From Chitinophaga sp. MM2321 (lineage in GTDB: Bacteria; Bacteroidota; Bacteroidia; Chitinophagales; Chitinophagaceae), in NCBI RefSeq assembly GCF_964033635.1, contig NZ_OZ035533.1, forward strand, positions 5,551,001 through 5,615,000: DNA of 64,000 nucleotides, written 5' to 3'. A model generated the notes under the pieces. That model did not search any database, was not told the origin of the DNA, and saw only the letters and a list, made by a program, of their open reading frames with translations. The position numbers and the translations under genes were made by a program. Below, piece after piece: positions 8,676 through 20,235 of the stretch. Each line of letters starts with the position of its first letter. Within the stretch, counting starts at the first letter, position 1.

Positions 8676-8708
8676 AAATATAAAATCCCCCCGTCTAAAA
8701 CGGAGGGA
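8676..8708 (-). terminator. Rho-independent terminator after porV
   Basis: Stem TCCCCCCGT / ACGGAGGGA (8686-8694 with 8700-8708, one mismatch, 5-base loop). On the minus strand it is followed by TTTTATATTT. It lies between the porV stop and ispF, so it should end the porU-porV transcript. Confidence 0.65.
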
Positions 8709-8822
8709 TAAAATCAATTTATTTTGTCTTTTTATGCTGTTGATATTTGCTTATTCTGCGCTCATCCCTGATCAACACAGCAACTATTTCAACAAATCAC
8801 AAAATCATAAAATCCCTGCATA

Positions 8823-10022
8823 TTAAAAGCCCGTTCTGCTTTCCTCATCTCTGCCACCCAGATCAAAGGTCAGCGTAAACCGCAGCGTATTAGACAGTGG
8901 ATTGCGCTGAATACCCGAACCCGATGGTACGAGGTAAGAGAAGTTGAGTCCAAAAATATCATACTTGATACCGATACCGGCGGTAAAGTATTTACGATTG
9001 CCTTTATTCTTATTTTCGTTGAAATAACCGGCCCTTACTGCAAACTGCTGGTTGTACCAGTACTCCATCCCAACAGAATACATCAGCTCCTGCAATTCTT
9101 CCTTTGCACCACCGGGCGCATCACCGAAAGAAGAGAAGATGCCTTCCAGCACGCTCTTGTTTTTATAATCGTTGGTAGGATTTCCGGCAGAATCGCGACT
9201 GGGCGTTGGTACCAGTAATTTATTAATATCCAGTGCAAAGGTCAGCTGGTTGTACTCATCCAGACTAAGCGTATAAGCCGTTCCCAGACCCAGGTTGGTG
9301 GGTATGAAGTCTTTACTTTGCGCCGAGCTGGTATAAGATATACGGGTACCTATATTCGTAATCGCTACGCCCAGGTTGAATTTATTGACAAGGCCATCAT
9401 CCTTTTCTATCTCTTTAGTATAGAAAGCGGAGATGTCTGCTGCGAAAGCCTTTCCGGGCCTGATCGCAATATTGTCAACACTCTGGCCACCTGCCAGGTT
9501 TGAATAAATATACCGTGCAGTAAAACCTACACCAAAGTGATCAGACAATTTACGGGCATAACCCGCATCAATAGCAAATTCCCGTGGATGAAAATCACCC
9601 AGGTCCTGGTTGGTTACATCCCTGAGATTAATAGAACCCAGGGAAAAGTATCTTAACGATCCTGATATGGCCTGGTTTTCATCTACCTGGGTATAACCAC
9701 TCACTGTGGCCAGGAATACGTCATTCACCAGTTCTTTTAACCAGGGTGTATAGGTAACAGCCATGCTCGATTTAGTAGTAGCAAAAGGCAGTTTGGAAAG
9801 ATTCCAGTAAATAGAGGAAGCATCCGGCGCGATAGCCAGCCCTACATCCCCCATAGCACCACTACGCGCATCAGGCGTAATTCTTAGAAATGGAACAGCA
9901 GTATTAACAGTATTAGTACGACCATCTAACTGGCCAACAGAGTCTATTCGCTGGGCTGAGGTTTCAAAACTAGTGAAAGTACTGTATAAGAGCACAAGAC
10001 TCAAAGTTGCCTTTCGGATCAT
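8823..10022 (-). CDS. porV: Type IX secretion outer-membrane protein PorV (LptO)
   Basis: 399 aa. A signal peptide (MIRKATLSLVLLYSTFTSF, cleavage near SAQ) is followed by the PorV hallmark segment (NTAVPFLRITPDARSGAMGD, then VGLAIAPDASSIYWN). A FadL-like beta-barrel fills the rest and ends in an aromatic strand region (LRFTLTFDLGGRDEESRTGF). PorV receives type IX cargo at the outer membrane and hands it to the PorU sortase. It lies directly downstream of porU on the same strand with a 94-bp gap, as in other gliding Bacteroidota. Confidence 0.92.
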   Translation of the reverse strand: MIRKATLSLVLLYSTFTSFETSAQRIDSVGQLDGRTNTVNTAVPFLRITPDARSGAMGDVGLAIAPDASSIYWNLSKLPFATTKSSMAVTYTPWLKELVNDVFLATVSGYTQVDENQAISGSLRYFSLGSINLRDVTNQDLGDFHPREFAIDAGYARKLSDHFGVGFTARYIYSNLAGGQSVDNIAIRPGKAFAADISAFYTKEIEKDDGLVNKFNLGVAITNIGTRISYTSSAQSKDFIPTNLGLGTAYTLSLDEYNQLTFALDINKLLVPTPSRDSAGNPTNDYKNKSVLEGIFSSFGDAPGGAKEELQELMYSVGMEYWYNQQFAVRAGYFNENKNKGNRKYFTAGIGIKYDIFGLNFSYLVPSGSGIQRNPLSNTLRFTLTFDLGGRDEESRTGF

Positions 10023-10116
10023 GCAATGTTCGTATTTTGATAGGGTGTAAAAATATGCTTATTTATTAATATTATCATTAAGAAAGGAGTTGTTAGGGAC
10101 ATTGAAAAAAACTGCT

Positions 10117-13100
10117 TTATAATAATACCATTTTCCCGCCTAGTGTCCTGGTTTTGCCTGCGCTGCCTATAATAAGTCTGTAAATATAAATGCCAGCCGG
10201 CAACTTTGCTCCCGAATCACCACGACCATCCCATGGGATGCCATCAAAACGGCTTGTACTGGAAAATATTGTGCTTCGTATTGTTCTGACCAATCTTCCG
10301 CCAATGGTAAATACCTGTAAATCTACCTGTAATTGTTGCCCTTGCTGATTATGCAGAAAGGAAAACCTTGTCACATCGTGAAATGGATTGGGGTAATTCA
10401 CTACTTGTTCAATTGCCAATGCGCCTGGTTCTGCCACCTTAAAAAAGATGTTTGTAACAGTAACATTGTTATAAGTATCCCATGCCTTTATTGTGATGCG
10501 GTGTTCTCCGGTTGATAATCCGCGCAAAGGAAATAATACGTTTCCCTTCCTATAGCTGTTCAAAGATGCCGCAAAATAATCATTTAACACGAAATATTCT
10601 GTACTATCCAGTATGGCCACCAGGTTATATGCCGGATTATTTCCGGAGATATTAATACCGCTGCTATCTGCCAGATCCAGTATCAGCAAGGGATCGGGGC
10701 CGGTAATATCGCCACTGCTGAAGTGACGGGTTTCCAGCCAGGCGCCAATAGCCGGACCTGTATTGTCTCCCGGTGGATTCACCACAACACCGCCGGTGGT
10801 AAACCCATCAAAATAACCGCCGCCATCATGTTGGTCGTTGGCAGCATAGTAACTGATCTTTCCGGCCATAGCGCCGGTCTGCAGATCTGCCGGCACCTGG
10901 AAGGTAACAGTAAACGCGCCGCCGGTGATAGACTGCGTACCGCTGAACAGCCTGTTCTGTTGCAGGGAGTAAGTGGCCACCTGGCTGTGCGGATCGTTCC
11001 CACGGGTTTTCAGGCTAGCGGGTTGATCGTATACCGTGGTGGTCAGGATACCATTATAGTCTGTTACCCGGTTGCCCTGCGCATCGGCGATATGTCCTTT
11101 AATAGTGCATTGTTGCAGGGCTTTGAGGGTATCTGTTCCAGTGGTGACCGCTTTCCCGTTGATGCTGTCCGTAATAACCCGGTACTGCGGAAAAGCCAGT
11201 GTGAGTGCAGGATCGCCCAGCAGTTGAAATTTCCGGTTATTGATAATATCGCCGGAGGTGCTGTAGGTGCGATTCTTGGCCTGCTGTGCCGCCGCTCCCA
11301 GCGATAGCATGCTGCCATCTGCCTGCGGGGTAAAAGCCGCCTCCAGGTAGTTGCCGTTAATCACCCGGTTTGAATTGGCAAATACCGCCCTGGTGGTGGT
11401 CATTAAAGCGATGGCGCCGGTGCGGCCCTGTAATAATATTTTATGTCCCAGTGAATTCACCGCCGGGTCATCAAAAGGGGCAAAGTCGCAGGTGGCGGTA
11501 ATGAGCAGGGGCAGCCTGTTTTCATTCTGCCAGTCGCCGATGCTGGTGTCATCCATCACGGTTTCTTCTGCCAGCCGGGCATTGCTGCCATGCCCACTGT
11601 AATTGAGTACCAGCATGCCTTTATTGATGCCTGCTGCAATAGCCTTGTTAACTTCCGGCGATCTGCTACCGGCTGCGGTGATCTCCTGGGGATAAGCATC
11701 CAGGTATATTTTATTAATATCTGGGAGATGATTATGTGTTGTGATAACATCGCTCATGGCCTCTGCATCTTTAAAATGGAGATTATCATCTTCATCATCT
11801 GCTAAAAAAGTAACCTGGTTACGCCATGGCCCGAAAGTTTGCGGTTGCTGGTAACGGATGATCTTATCTACGGCCAGTGTAGCCTCTGTTATGTTGCGTA
11901 CAGGCAGACGGCCGATGCCGAGATCCAGCAGGTTGGGAATATCTGTCCGCGTAATATCTTCCTCATCACCGAGAAAGCCGAAGAAATCATCCGACACATA
12001 GGAATGAATAGCATCCAGGGAAGCCTCGCTTTGCCAGGAAGGTACGTGGTTGGTGTTGTTCTTGATCCGTTGCCGGTAATCATAGGAGGCTGCGCCAAAC
12101 AACAGCAGGTAGCGGGGCGCAGCGCCACGGTCGTAAAACATTTTTACATAGTCGCGCAGCGCGGTAGGGTCTGGCGAGCCGGATGCAAATTCATTGTATA
12201 CCTGGTTGGTGGTGGTTACCAGCACCGACAACTGATCATGGCTGCGATGCCAGGCGGCCAGTCTTTCTGCCTGTCCCTGTAGCGCCGTGGTGGTAATGAT
12301 AAGCAGGTCCGGCCGGTCCGCCCCGTGGAGGTTCTGGTTGGGCACAGCACCCACTACTACCGGCCGGGCAGCGTCCTCACTGCGGAAAGCGATGTATTCA
12401 CGCAACACGTCGTTGGAACGGGTAAACAGCAGTGAATCGCCCTGAATCTTTTTATGCAGGGCCAGCGGATGCAACGGGTCTGTGACTTCCCACAACTGCG
12501 TTTGTGCGGATACGTTATACAGGGCATATTGTATGTTTTGTCCGCTTCCAACGTTGATGGCACTACGAAAATGCAGCGCACCCGATGCCGGCATAATCAG
12601 CGGGCAACGGGCCTGCACTTCCAGGTAATCGAGCCAGCCACGGGAGTTGAGATCGCCGGGCGCAAAGTCCACGCCCACCTGCAACGCCGGCTCCGTTACC
12701 GTGGCTGACCCGGTACCATAAGCCGCAGTAGCGATGGCTTCAAACACGCTGCCAGCCACAGGCAACAGGTAAATACTGCCCGCCTTCGCCTTATTTATGC
12801 TTACGTTGAAATTACAGCCGGTAGCACTGCGCGCAGCCGCCCGGATATTAACGGTAACCGGTCCTGATGGCGCCGATGGCAATAAAAAATTATAAGTACG
12901 GCTGTTGCCTACCACTTTACTGAATTCCTCTCCCCACCATTGTTTGCCGCTATTCAGAAAATTAAGACTATCCTTTTCATAAAAAGCATGAAAATCAAAA
13001 TTGTGTTCCCGCAAATCAGGTGGCGGGTCGGTACTGTCCTGTTGTATGCGCAGCCCATCCCCGGCTGCCGTGATGTAATACCACGCCGTGTCACTATAGA

Positions 13101-13524
13101 GATTATACTGGTGTGAAAAAGTACGTTGTAATGGATCGAACGTCCACCGGTGTGGACCGGGAGCATAAAAAAGCAGGTAGTCGCTGCCGTTGAGGTAACC
13201 GTCTCCCCCATCTTCCGGTAGCAGGGAAATTTCCGGCAGATCGTCATAGCGGGCAACCTGGTTTGGTTCCGGTAGCATTTGTCCGCCGCTGCCAAAGAGC
13301 CGGATTTTGCCGGAAGACAACTGCTCGGTGTTGATACCCAGGCTATTAAGCAAAGGCAGATCTATTTTATAGATGCCCGGTGCGGTGATAGCCAGCTTAT
13401 GCCAGCTGCCGGTAGCCAGTGCAGCATTGCTTTTATATGTCCGCTGCGGTGTTTGCGCGGAGACACCCCTGTTACCTAAAACAAAAAACAGGAAGGCAGC
13501 TATAAAAATGCAGTTGAATTTCAT
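10117..13524 (-). CDS. porU: Type IX secretion system sortase PorU (C25-family)
   Basis: 1135 aa from the ATG at 13524, which starts a clean signal peptide (MKFNCIFIAAFLFFVLGNRG, then VSAQ). An upstream ATG at 13605 would add 27 unlikely residues. PorU cleaves the C-terminal signal of type IX cargo and transfers the cargo to A-LPS at the cell surface. The C25 gingipain-like catalytic pair is visible: His645 in LNYSGHGSNARL and Cys679 in LITATCDFAPF. Upstream is the expected N-terminal beta domain. The C-terminal ~90 residues (NYPNPF, FTIGGRLVRT, WDGRGDSGAKLPAGIYIYRL) form a FlgD/CTD-like fold, as in other PorU proteins. It pairs with porV downstream and is divergent from gldJ. Confidence 0.93.
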   Translation of the reverse strand: MKFNCIFIAAFLFFVLGNRGVSAQTPQRTYKSNAALATGSWHKLAITAPGIYKIDLPLLNSLGINTEQLSSGKIRLFGSGGQMLPEPNQVARYDDLPEISLLPEDGGDGYLNGSDYLLFYAPGPHRWTFDPLQRTFSHQYNLYSDTAWYYITAAGDGLRIQQDSTDPPPDLREHNFDFHAFYEKDSLNFLNSGKQWWGEEFSKVVGNSRTYNFLLPSAPSGPVTVNIRAAARSATGCNFNVSINKAKAGSIYLLPVAGSVFEAIATAAYGTGSATVTEPALQVGVDFAPGDLNSRGWLDYLEVQARCPLIMPASGALHFRSAINVGSGQNIQYALYNVSAQTQLWEVTDPLHPLALHKKIQGDSLLFTRSNDVLREYIAFRSEDAARPVVVGAVPNQNLHGADRPDLLIITTTALQGQAERLAAWHRSHDQLSVLVTTTNQVYNEFASGSPDPTALRDYVKMFYDRGAAPRYLLLFGAASYDYRQRIKNNTNHVPSWQSEASLDAIHSYVSDDFFGFLGDEEDITRTDIPNLLDLGIGRLPVRNITEATLAVDKIIRYQQPQTFGPWRNQVTFLADDEDDNLHFKDAEAMSDVITTHNHLPDINKIYLDAYPQEITAAGSRSPEVNKAIAAGINKGMLVLNYSGHGSNARLAEETVMDDTSIGDWQNENRLPLLITATCDFAPFDDPAVNSLGHKILLQGRTGAIALMTTTRAVFANSNRVINGNYLEAAFTPQADGSMLSLGAAAQQAKNRTYSTSGDIINNRKFQLLGDPALTLAFPQYRVITDSINGKAVTTGTDTLKALQQCTIKGHIADAQGNRVTDYNGILTTTVYDQPASLKTRGNDPHSQVATYSLQQNRLFSGTQSITGGAFTVTFQVPADLQTGAMAGKISYYAANDQHDGGGYFDGFTTGGVVVNPPGDNTGPAIGAWLETRHFSSGDITGPDPLLILDLADSSGINISGNNPAYNLVAILDSTEYFVLNDYFAASLNSYRKGNVLFPLRGLSTGEHRITIKAWDTYNNVTVTNIFFKVAEPGALAIEQVVNYPNPFHDVTRFSFLHNQQGQQLQVDLQVFTIGGRLVRTIRSTIFSSTSRFDGIPWDGRGDSGAKLPAGIYIYRLIIGSAGKTRTLGGKMVLL

Positions 13525-13574
13525 TGGTTTCTTTCCCGCCTCGCATCCTGTGAAGAAGTAGCAGGAAGGCAGAT

Positions 13575-13617
13575 CCGAAGATAAAAAAATAATATAATAT
13601 ATCAATTATATCTTCGG
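13575..13617. promoter_or_regulatory. Inverted repeat in the porU-gldJ divergent region, possible divergent -7 elements
   Basis: CCGAAGATA (13575-13583) and TATCTTCGG (13609-13617) are perfect 9-bp arms flanking 25 bp of almost pure A/T. Each arm read outward is TATCTTCG, one base from the TAnnTTTG -7 consensus, pointing to porU on the left and gldJ on the right. It could be a shared operator, a hairpin or symmetric divergent promoters. Confidence 0.5.
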
Positions 13618-13703
13618 TTGTGGCTGCATTGGGCCTGTGATGAGGGGGAGATGCATGCATCTTCATTACAAATTAATTTTTTTCAACATAAAATAAAAAA
13701 GAG

Positions 13704-13711
13704 TACATTTG
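13704..13711 (+). promoter_or_regulatory. gldJ -7 promoter element (TACATTTG)
   Basis: A perfect TAnnTTTG match 37 bp upstream of the gldJ ATG, which gives a leader of about 30 nt. A T-rich stretch (TTTTTTTC) lies roughly 20 bp upstream in the -33 region, without an exact TTTG. Confidence 0.55.
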
Positions 13712-13748
13712 CGTTTACAGTTAAAATAATCGACTAAAGCTGTATCGC

Positions 13749-15299
13749 ATGTGTAGATTAACCTCTTTATCATTGCTCGTAGGTACCAGCGTAATGCTAT
13801 CCATGACTGCCTGTCATAAAGATGGCGGGGGACTTTTCGGCAAGAAGAAACAAGCATCTTCTGCTACGGGCTGGAATTACAACGACCAGAAAATGGGCGG
13901 TTTCAGCGTAGCTAAGAATAGGGACCAGCAAACCGGCCCCGGCCTTGTATTTGTACAAGGTGGTACTTTTGCTATGGGCGCTACGGAGCAGGACGTAATG
14001 GGCGACTGGAATAACATTCCACGTCGTATCACCGTTTCCTCTTTTTACATTGACGAATCGGAGGTAGCCAACGTACATTACCGTGAATATCTTTACTGGC
14101 TGGCCCGTGTTTACAACGAGTCCTTCCCGGATGTTTACCGCAATGCATTACCCGATACCCTGGTATGGCGTAGTGAGCTGGCTTACAACGAGCCGTTGGT
14201 GGAGTATTACTTCCGCCACCCGGCCTACAACGACTACCCGGTAGTAGGTGTTACCTGGAAACAGGCCACTGACTACTGTAAATGGCGTTCCAACCGTGTG
14301 AATGAAAAACTGTTGATGGATAAAGGTTTGCTTTCCAAAGCAGATGTTACCAACCAGTCTGACGACAATACTTTTGATACCAAATCCTATAGTGCCGGCC
14401 TGTACGAAGGTACACCGGGCAAAATGTCCAAAGGCACCAAGGATCAGTTTAAAAATGCAGACGGTACACCGCGTAATGCCATCTTTGAAGATGGTGTAAT
14501 GCTGCCTGCTTACCGCCTGCCTACAGAAGCTGAATGGGAATATGCTGCACTGGGTTATATTGGTCAGAACCCCGGTCCTTCCAAAAAAGAAGGCAAACAT
14601 GGGGAAGAGCTGATCATGAACAAACAGGTGTACTCCTGGGGTACCAATACCAGCGGCTTGCGTGATATCCGCCGCGGCACCATGCAAGGCCAGTTCCTGG
14701 CCAACTTCAAGCGCGGTTCCGGTGATAACATGGGTGTGGCCGGTGGTTTGAATGACCGTGCCTCTATCCCCGGTCCTATCCGCTCTTTCTATCCTAACAC
14801 GTTCGGTATCTACAATATGTCAGGTAACGTAGCGGAATGGGTACTGGACGTTTACAGACCACTCAACCCGATTGACGGGGAAGACTTCAACTACTTCCGT
14901 GGTAACAAATTCCAGACTGTTTACCAGAATGGCGATAAAGAATTTGAAAAAGATAGTCTCGGTCACCTGAAAATGCGTGATGTAACCGACGAAGAAAGTG
15001 CCAACCGTTTGAACTATCAGAAAGGAGATGTTATCAACTACCTCGATGGTGACTCTCTTTCCCAGGTTGAATATGGTTATGGTATCACTTCCCTGATCAA
15101 TGATAAATCTCACGTGATCAAAGGTGGTAGCTGGAACGACCGTGCTTACTGGCTTTCACCAGGCACCCGCCGCTTTATGCAGGAAGATATGGCCACTAAC
15201 ACCGTAGGCTTCCGTTGTGCCATGGATCGTGTAGGCAGCCCTGAAGGTAACAAGTTCAAAACCGGTAACCTGTTCAGGAAACAAAGACAAAAAAGATAG
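13749..15299 (+). CDS. gldJ: Gliding motility / type IX secretion lipoprotein GldJ
   Basis: 516 aa. A lipobox ends the signal (SLSLLVGTSVMLSMTAC, Cys22). The body is an FGE-sulfatase (SUMF1-like) fold: FVQGGTFAMGATEQDV, PVVGVTWKQATDYCKWRSN, YRLPTEAEWEYAALGY, MSGNVAEWVLDVYRP and VIKGGSWNDRAYWLSPGTRR. GldJ and GldK share this fold. GldJ is preferred because porU and porV are adjacent and gldL/M/N are absent; the porU-porV-gldJ neighbourhood is known in gliding Bacteroidota. GldJ is needed to stabilise the motility and secretion machinery. It has its own TACATTTG promoter and ends in the large palindrome A. Confidence 0.88.
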   Translation: MCRLTSLSLLVGTSVMLSMTACHKDGGGLFGKKKQASSATGWNYNDQKMGGFSVAKNRDQQTGPGLVFVQGGTFAMGATEQDVMGDWNNIPRRITVSSFYIDESEVANVHYREYLYWLARVYNESFPDVYRNALPDTLVWRSELAYNEPLVEYYFRHPAYNDYPVVGVTWKQATDYCKWRSNRVNEKLLMDKGLLSKADVTNQSDDNTFDTKSYSAGLYEGTPGKMSKGTKDQFKNADGTPRNAIFEDGVMLPAYRLPTEAEWEYAALGYIGQNPGPSKKEGKHGEELIMNKQVYSWGTNTSGLRDIRRGTMQGQFLANFKRGSGDNMGVAGGLNDRASIPGPIRSFYPNTFGIYNMSGNVAEWVLDVYRPLNPIDGEDFNYFRGNKFQTVYQNGDKEFEKDSLGHLKMRDVTDEESANRLNYQKGDVINYLDGDSLSQVEYGYGITSLINDKSHVIKGGSWNDRAYWLSPGTRRFMQEDMATNTVGFRCAMDRVGSPEGNKFKTGNLFRKQRQKR

Positions 15300-15305
15300 A
15301 AAATA

Positions 15306-15419
15306 ATTTAGGGATTTTTTGATTTACGAATTTAGGGATTTGAAATGCAGCAAAGATTTTCGCGTGAATATCCGCTGCATTTCAAATCCCTAAATTCGTA
15401 AATCAAAAAATCCCTAAAT
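15306..15419. repeat. Perfect 46-bp octamer palindrome between gldJ and the bcp-type gene (element A)
   Basis: Arms 15306-15351 and 15374-15419 are perfectly complementary over 46 bp around a 22-base loop. The left arm parses into 8-base units: AGGGATTT, TTTGATTT, ACGAATTT, AGGGATTT, then the core GAAATGCAGC. The right arm is the exact complement (AAATCCCT, AAATTCGT, AAATCAAA, AAATCCCT). It fills the gap between two convergent genes and could act as a bidirectional transcript end. It is the best-paired member of the family described under findings. Confidence 0.9.
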
Positions 15420-15424
15420 ATTTA

Positions 15425-15886
15425 TTATTTCCAGATCTCCAATATCTCCTCTGTGTGGTTTTTGGTATCCGGCTTTCTGATGATGTGATCAATTACCCCT
15501 TTATCATTGATCAGGAAAGTAGTACGGAAGATACCATCATAGGTTTTACCCATCATCTGCTTCTCTCCAAAAACACCATACTGGTTGACGATGGTTTTAT
15601 CTTCATCCGCCAGTAAAGTAAAAGGCAGTTCATATTTTTCTATAAACTTCTGATGGCTTTGTTCGCTGTCGGTGCTTACGCCTACTACAGCATATCCTTT
15701 TTTGGTGAGCTCCTGGTAGTTGTCACGCAGGTTACAGGCCTGGGCTGTGCAGCCTGGCGTCATATCCTTCGGATAAAAATACAGCACTACGCGTTTGCCT
15801 TTAAGATCCGTTAATGATACAGTTTTGCCGTGCTGATCTTTTCCTTTGAAAACCGGCGCTTTATCGCCTTCTTTTAAGTTCGTCAT
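15425..15886 (-). CDS. bcp: Thioredoxin-dependent peroxiredoxin, Bcp/PrxQ type
   Basis: 153 aa cytosolic thiol peroxidase that reduces hydroperoxides. The peroxidatic Cys46 and the resolving Cys51 are five residues apart in MTPGCTAQACNLRD, the atypical 2-Cys PrxQ pattern. The preceding VVLYFYPKD and the later GVSTDSEQSHQKFIEKYELP and FLINDKGVI blocks are family standard. Length is normal. It is convergent with gldJ across palindrome A. The M23 peptidase gene lies 56 bp upstream on the same strand and may be co-transcribed. Confidence 0.95.
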   Translation of the reverse strand: MTNLKEGDKAPVFKGKDQHGKTVSLTDLKGKRVVLYFYPKDMTPGCTAQACNLRDNYQELTKKGYAVVGVSTDSEQSHQKFIEKYELPFTLLADEDKTIVNQYGVFGEKQMMGKTYDGIFRTTFLINDKGVIDHIIRKPDTKNHTEEILEIWK

Positions 15887-15942
15887 ATGGAAGCCTGTTT
15901 TATTTAAATGATAATATAGAAAATCAAAAAATTTATTGTGTT

Positions 15943-17634
15943 TTAACGGATGAAACTTAACCGGTAAACGCCTTCGTTGCCGGCGATATCCGTGGCCTTC
16001 ATCACCATTGTATGTTTACCACGCGGGCAATGCTCATCAAAAGTATAGGTCAGTACGTTGCCTCTGCGCGAGAAGAGCAGCCATTTACCATCCAGTTCGC
16101 CGCGGAAGTCTTTGATCCCGCTGCCATCGCTGATCACAAAAGATAGCTTGGTGGCCTTTGACAGGTTAGCACCAGGTTTTACGCCTACCGGCGCCACTCT
16201 TGGAGCGGTGGTATCTACTTCCAGGTGGAAGTTGCCAAAGTCCCGGAAAGTGCCTTTATACCAGCCATCTTCCAGTACTGTGGAAGAAACGCTGCTGCCC
16301 AGTCCTTCCCGCACCATCACTATTTTAGGGCGCAGGTATTCAGGAACATTCCTGGACGGACGCATACGGATATCATAGGCATCGTGAACAGGAACCAGCG
16401 GCGTATGCAAACGGTAAATATTGGAATACCATTTAGGATTGGTAGCTGGTAGTTCCTGGTAGTTGAAACAGATATGATCGTACAACGCTTTTTCATCCAG
16501 GTAAAACTCTACCTGGTTATTTTCAAAAATATTGCGGGAGTCGGGATACATGGTATTGGCGCAGGCTTTATCTGCTACTTCGGGACCTGCCTGCTGTAAG
16601 TCCACTTTTACGGTGGAGGTATTGCCATAGGCGTCTTTCACCAGTAATGTTACTTCATGTACAGCGCCGTCGGCCAGGTTGATGGTGCCATCACCTTTCA
16701 GGTCGTGATAAACATCCAGTTCATTACCCGGCAAAGCGAATACCAGCTGCAGATAAGGGCCACCTCCCTTTTTTACTTTATAATCGATGTGTGCATTGAG
16801 ATAGCGGGTTTCATCATAACCGATGTCGTCCAGCTGAAAGTCAATATCCGGGGTGCCGTTATGAAGCATAGTTACTTCATATATACCGTATGTATTAGGC
16901 GCATTGTTCATCCGGTCGATGGCGTTGAGGCCCAACCCCACTTTGCCTGCCTTTACTTTTATAACGGGTTGTGTGGTGACGTAGTTATTGCCCACTTTCT
17001 TTACCGGCAGCATAATGGGTTGCTGCTCGTAAATACTTTTCTCCATATCGTATATGGCTATACGATAAACGTCCGGGGCGCGGGTATCAGCGATATCGAA
17101 ACCAAAAAGCAGGGGGTTCAGCGGCTTTTCAGTTTGTGTATTCCTGATTTCGAAGTGCAGGTGCGGACCGGCAGAACCGCCGGTATTACCACTCCAGGCA
17201 ACAAAGTCGCCTTTCTTTACCGGGAACATGCCGGCAGGAATAGCCAGATTGCTGGCCCAGCTCTCGGCAGTATATTGTTGCTGCAATACATAGTGCTGTA
17301 AGGCAGGGAAGAATCTGTTCAGATGGGCATATACCGTAGTATATCCGTTGGGGTGAGTGATGTAGAGCACATTGCCGAAACCGGTATGAGAAACCCCGAT
17401 GCGACTTACATAACCATCTGCCGCAGCATGTACTTCCAGGTTTTCCCTTTGCTGGGTTTTGATATCCATGCCAGAGTGAAAGTGGTTAGGCCGCAACTCC
17501 CCGAAGTTGCCCGCCAATACAATGGGTACGTTCAACGGGTTCCTGAAATAATCCTGTGGATAGTTCTTTTTCGGGATGGATTGTGCCTGTAATAAATGCG
17601 GTAGTAAGCAAAATAAACCTATGACTCTCTTCAT
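15943..17634 (-). CDS. Secreted M23 zinc metallopeptidase with beta-rich C-terminus
   Basis: 563 aa. Signal peptide MKRVIGLFCLLPHLLQAQ. The N-terminal third is a complete LytM/M23 domain with all zinc ligands: His53 and Asp57 in HFHSGMDIKT, and His158 and His160 in GPHLHFEIRN. Unlike the two EnvC-like proteins in this window, it should be an active peptidoglycan endopeptidase. Residues 165-563 are beta-rich, with Ig-like character (DNGSGIKDFRG-type turns, CPRGKHTMVMKATDIAGNEG), a layout common in Bacteroidota cell-wall peptidases. A TACATTTG box lies 7 bp before the ATG. Confidence 0.9.
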   Translation of the reverse strand: MKRVIGLFCLLPHLLQAQSIPKKNYPQDYFRNPLNVPIVLAGNFGELRPNHFHSGMDIKTQQRENLEVHAAADGYVSRIGVSHTGFGNVLYITHPNGYTTVYAHLNRFFPALQHYVLQQQYTAESWASNLAIPAGMFPVKKGDFVAWSGNTGGSAGPHLHFEIRNTQTEKPLNPLLFGFDIADTRAPDVYRIAIYDMEKSIYEQQPIMLPVKKVGNNYVTTQPVIKVKAGKVGLGLNAIDRMNNAPNTYGIYEVTMLHNGTPDIDFQLDDIGYDETRYLNAHIDYKVKKGGGPYLQLVFALPGNELDVYHDLKGDGTINLADGAVHEVTLLVKDAYGNTSTVKVDLQQAGPEVADKACANTMYPDSRNIFENNQVEFYLDEKALYDHICFNYQELPATNPKWYSNIYRLHTPLVPVHDAYDIRMRPSRNVPEYLRPKIVMVREGLGSSVSSTVLEDGWYKGTFRDFGNFHLEVDTTAPRVAPVGVKPGANLSKATKLSFVISDGSGIKDFRGELDGKWLLFSRRGNVLTYTFDEHCPRGKHTMVMKATDIAGNEGVYRLSFIR

Positions 17635-17641
17635 AATTATG

Positions 17642-17649
17642 CAAATGTA
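17642..17649 (-). promoter_or_regulatory. TACATTTG (-7-type) box just upstream of the M23 peptidase gene
   Basis: A perfect TAnnTTTG on the minus strand, ending 7 bp before the ATG. Transcription from it would give almost no leader. No -33 TTTG is evident at the usual distance. Confidence 0.4.
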
Positions 17650-17750
17650 GGAATTTCACACGAAGGGTGCGACCGCAACACATCCCAATTCACAATTCGT
17701 AATTCGTAATTTCTTCAGTACTTTAGTTGCCGCAAAACGAGCTATCATAC

Positions 17751-20208
<2,458 letters not shown>

Positions 20209-20235
20209 CTGGTCTTTTTTATTTAATTTACACCC

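Noticed and set aside
11839..12282. 147-aa plus-strand frame inside porU
   Set aside because: It is antisense to the catalytic region of porU and has no protein-like domain.
17687..17713. AATTCGT words repeated upstream of gldA as another octamer element
   Set aside because: The period is seven, there is no matching second arm, and two short words can arise by chance in A/T-rich DNA.
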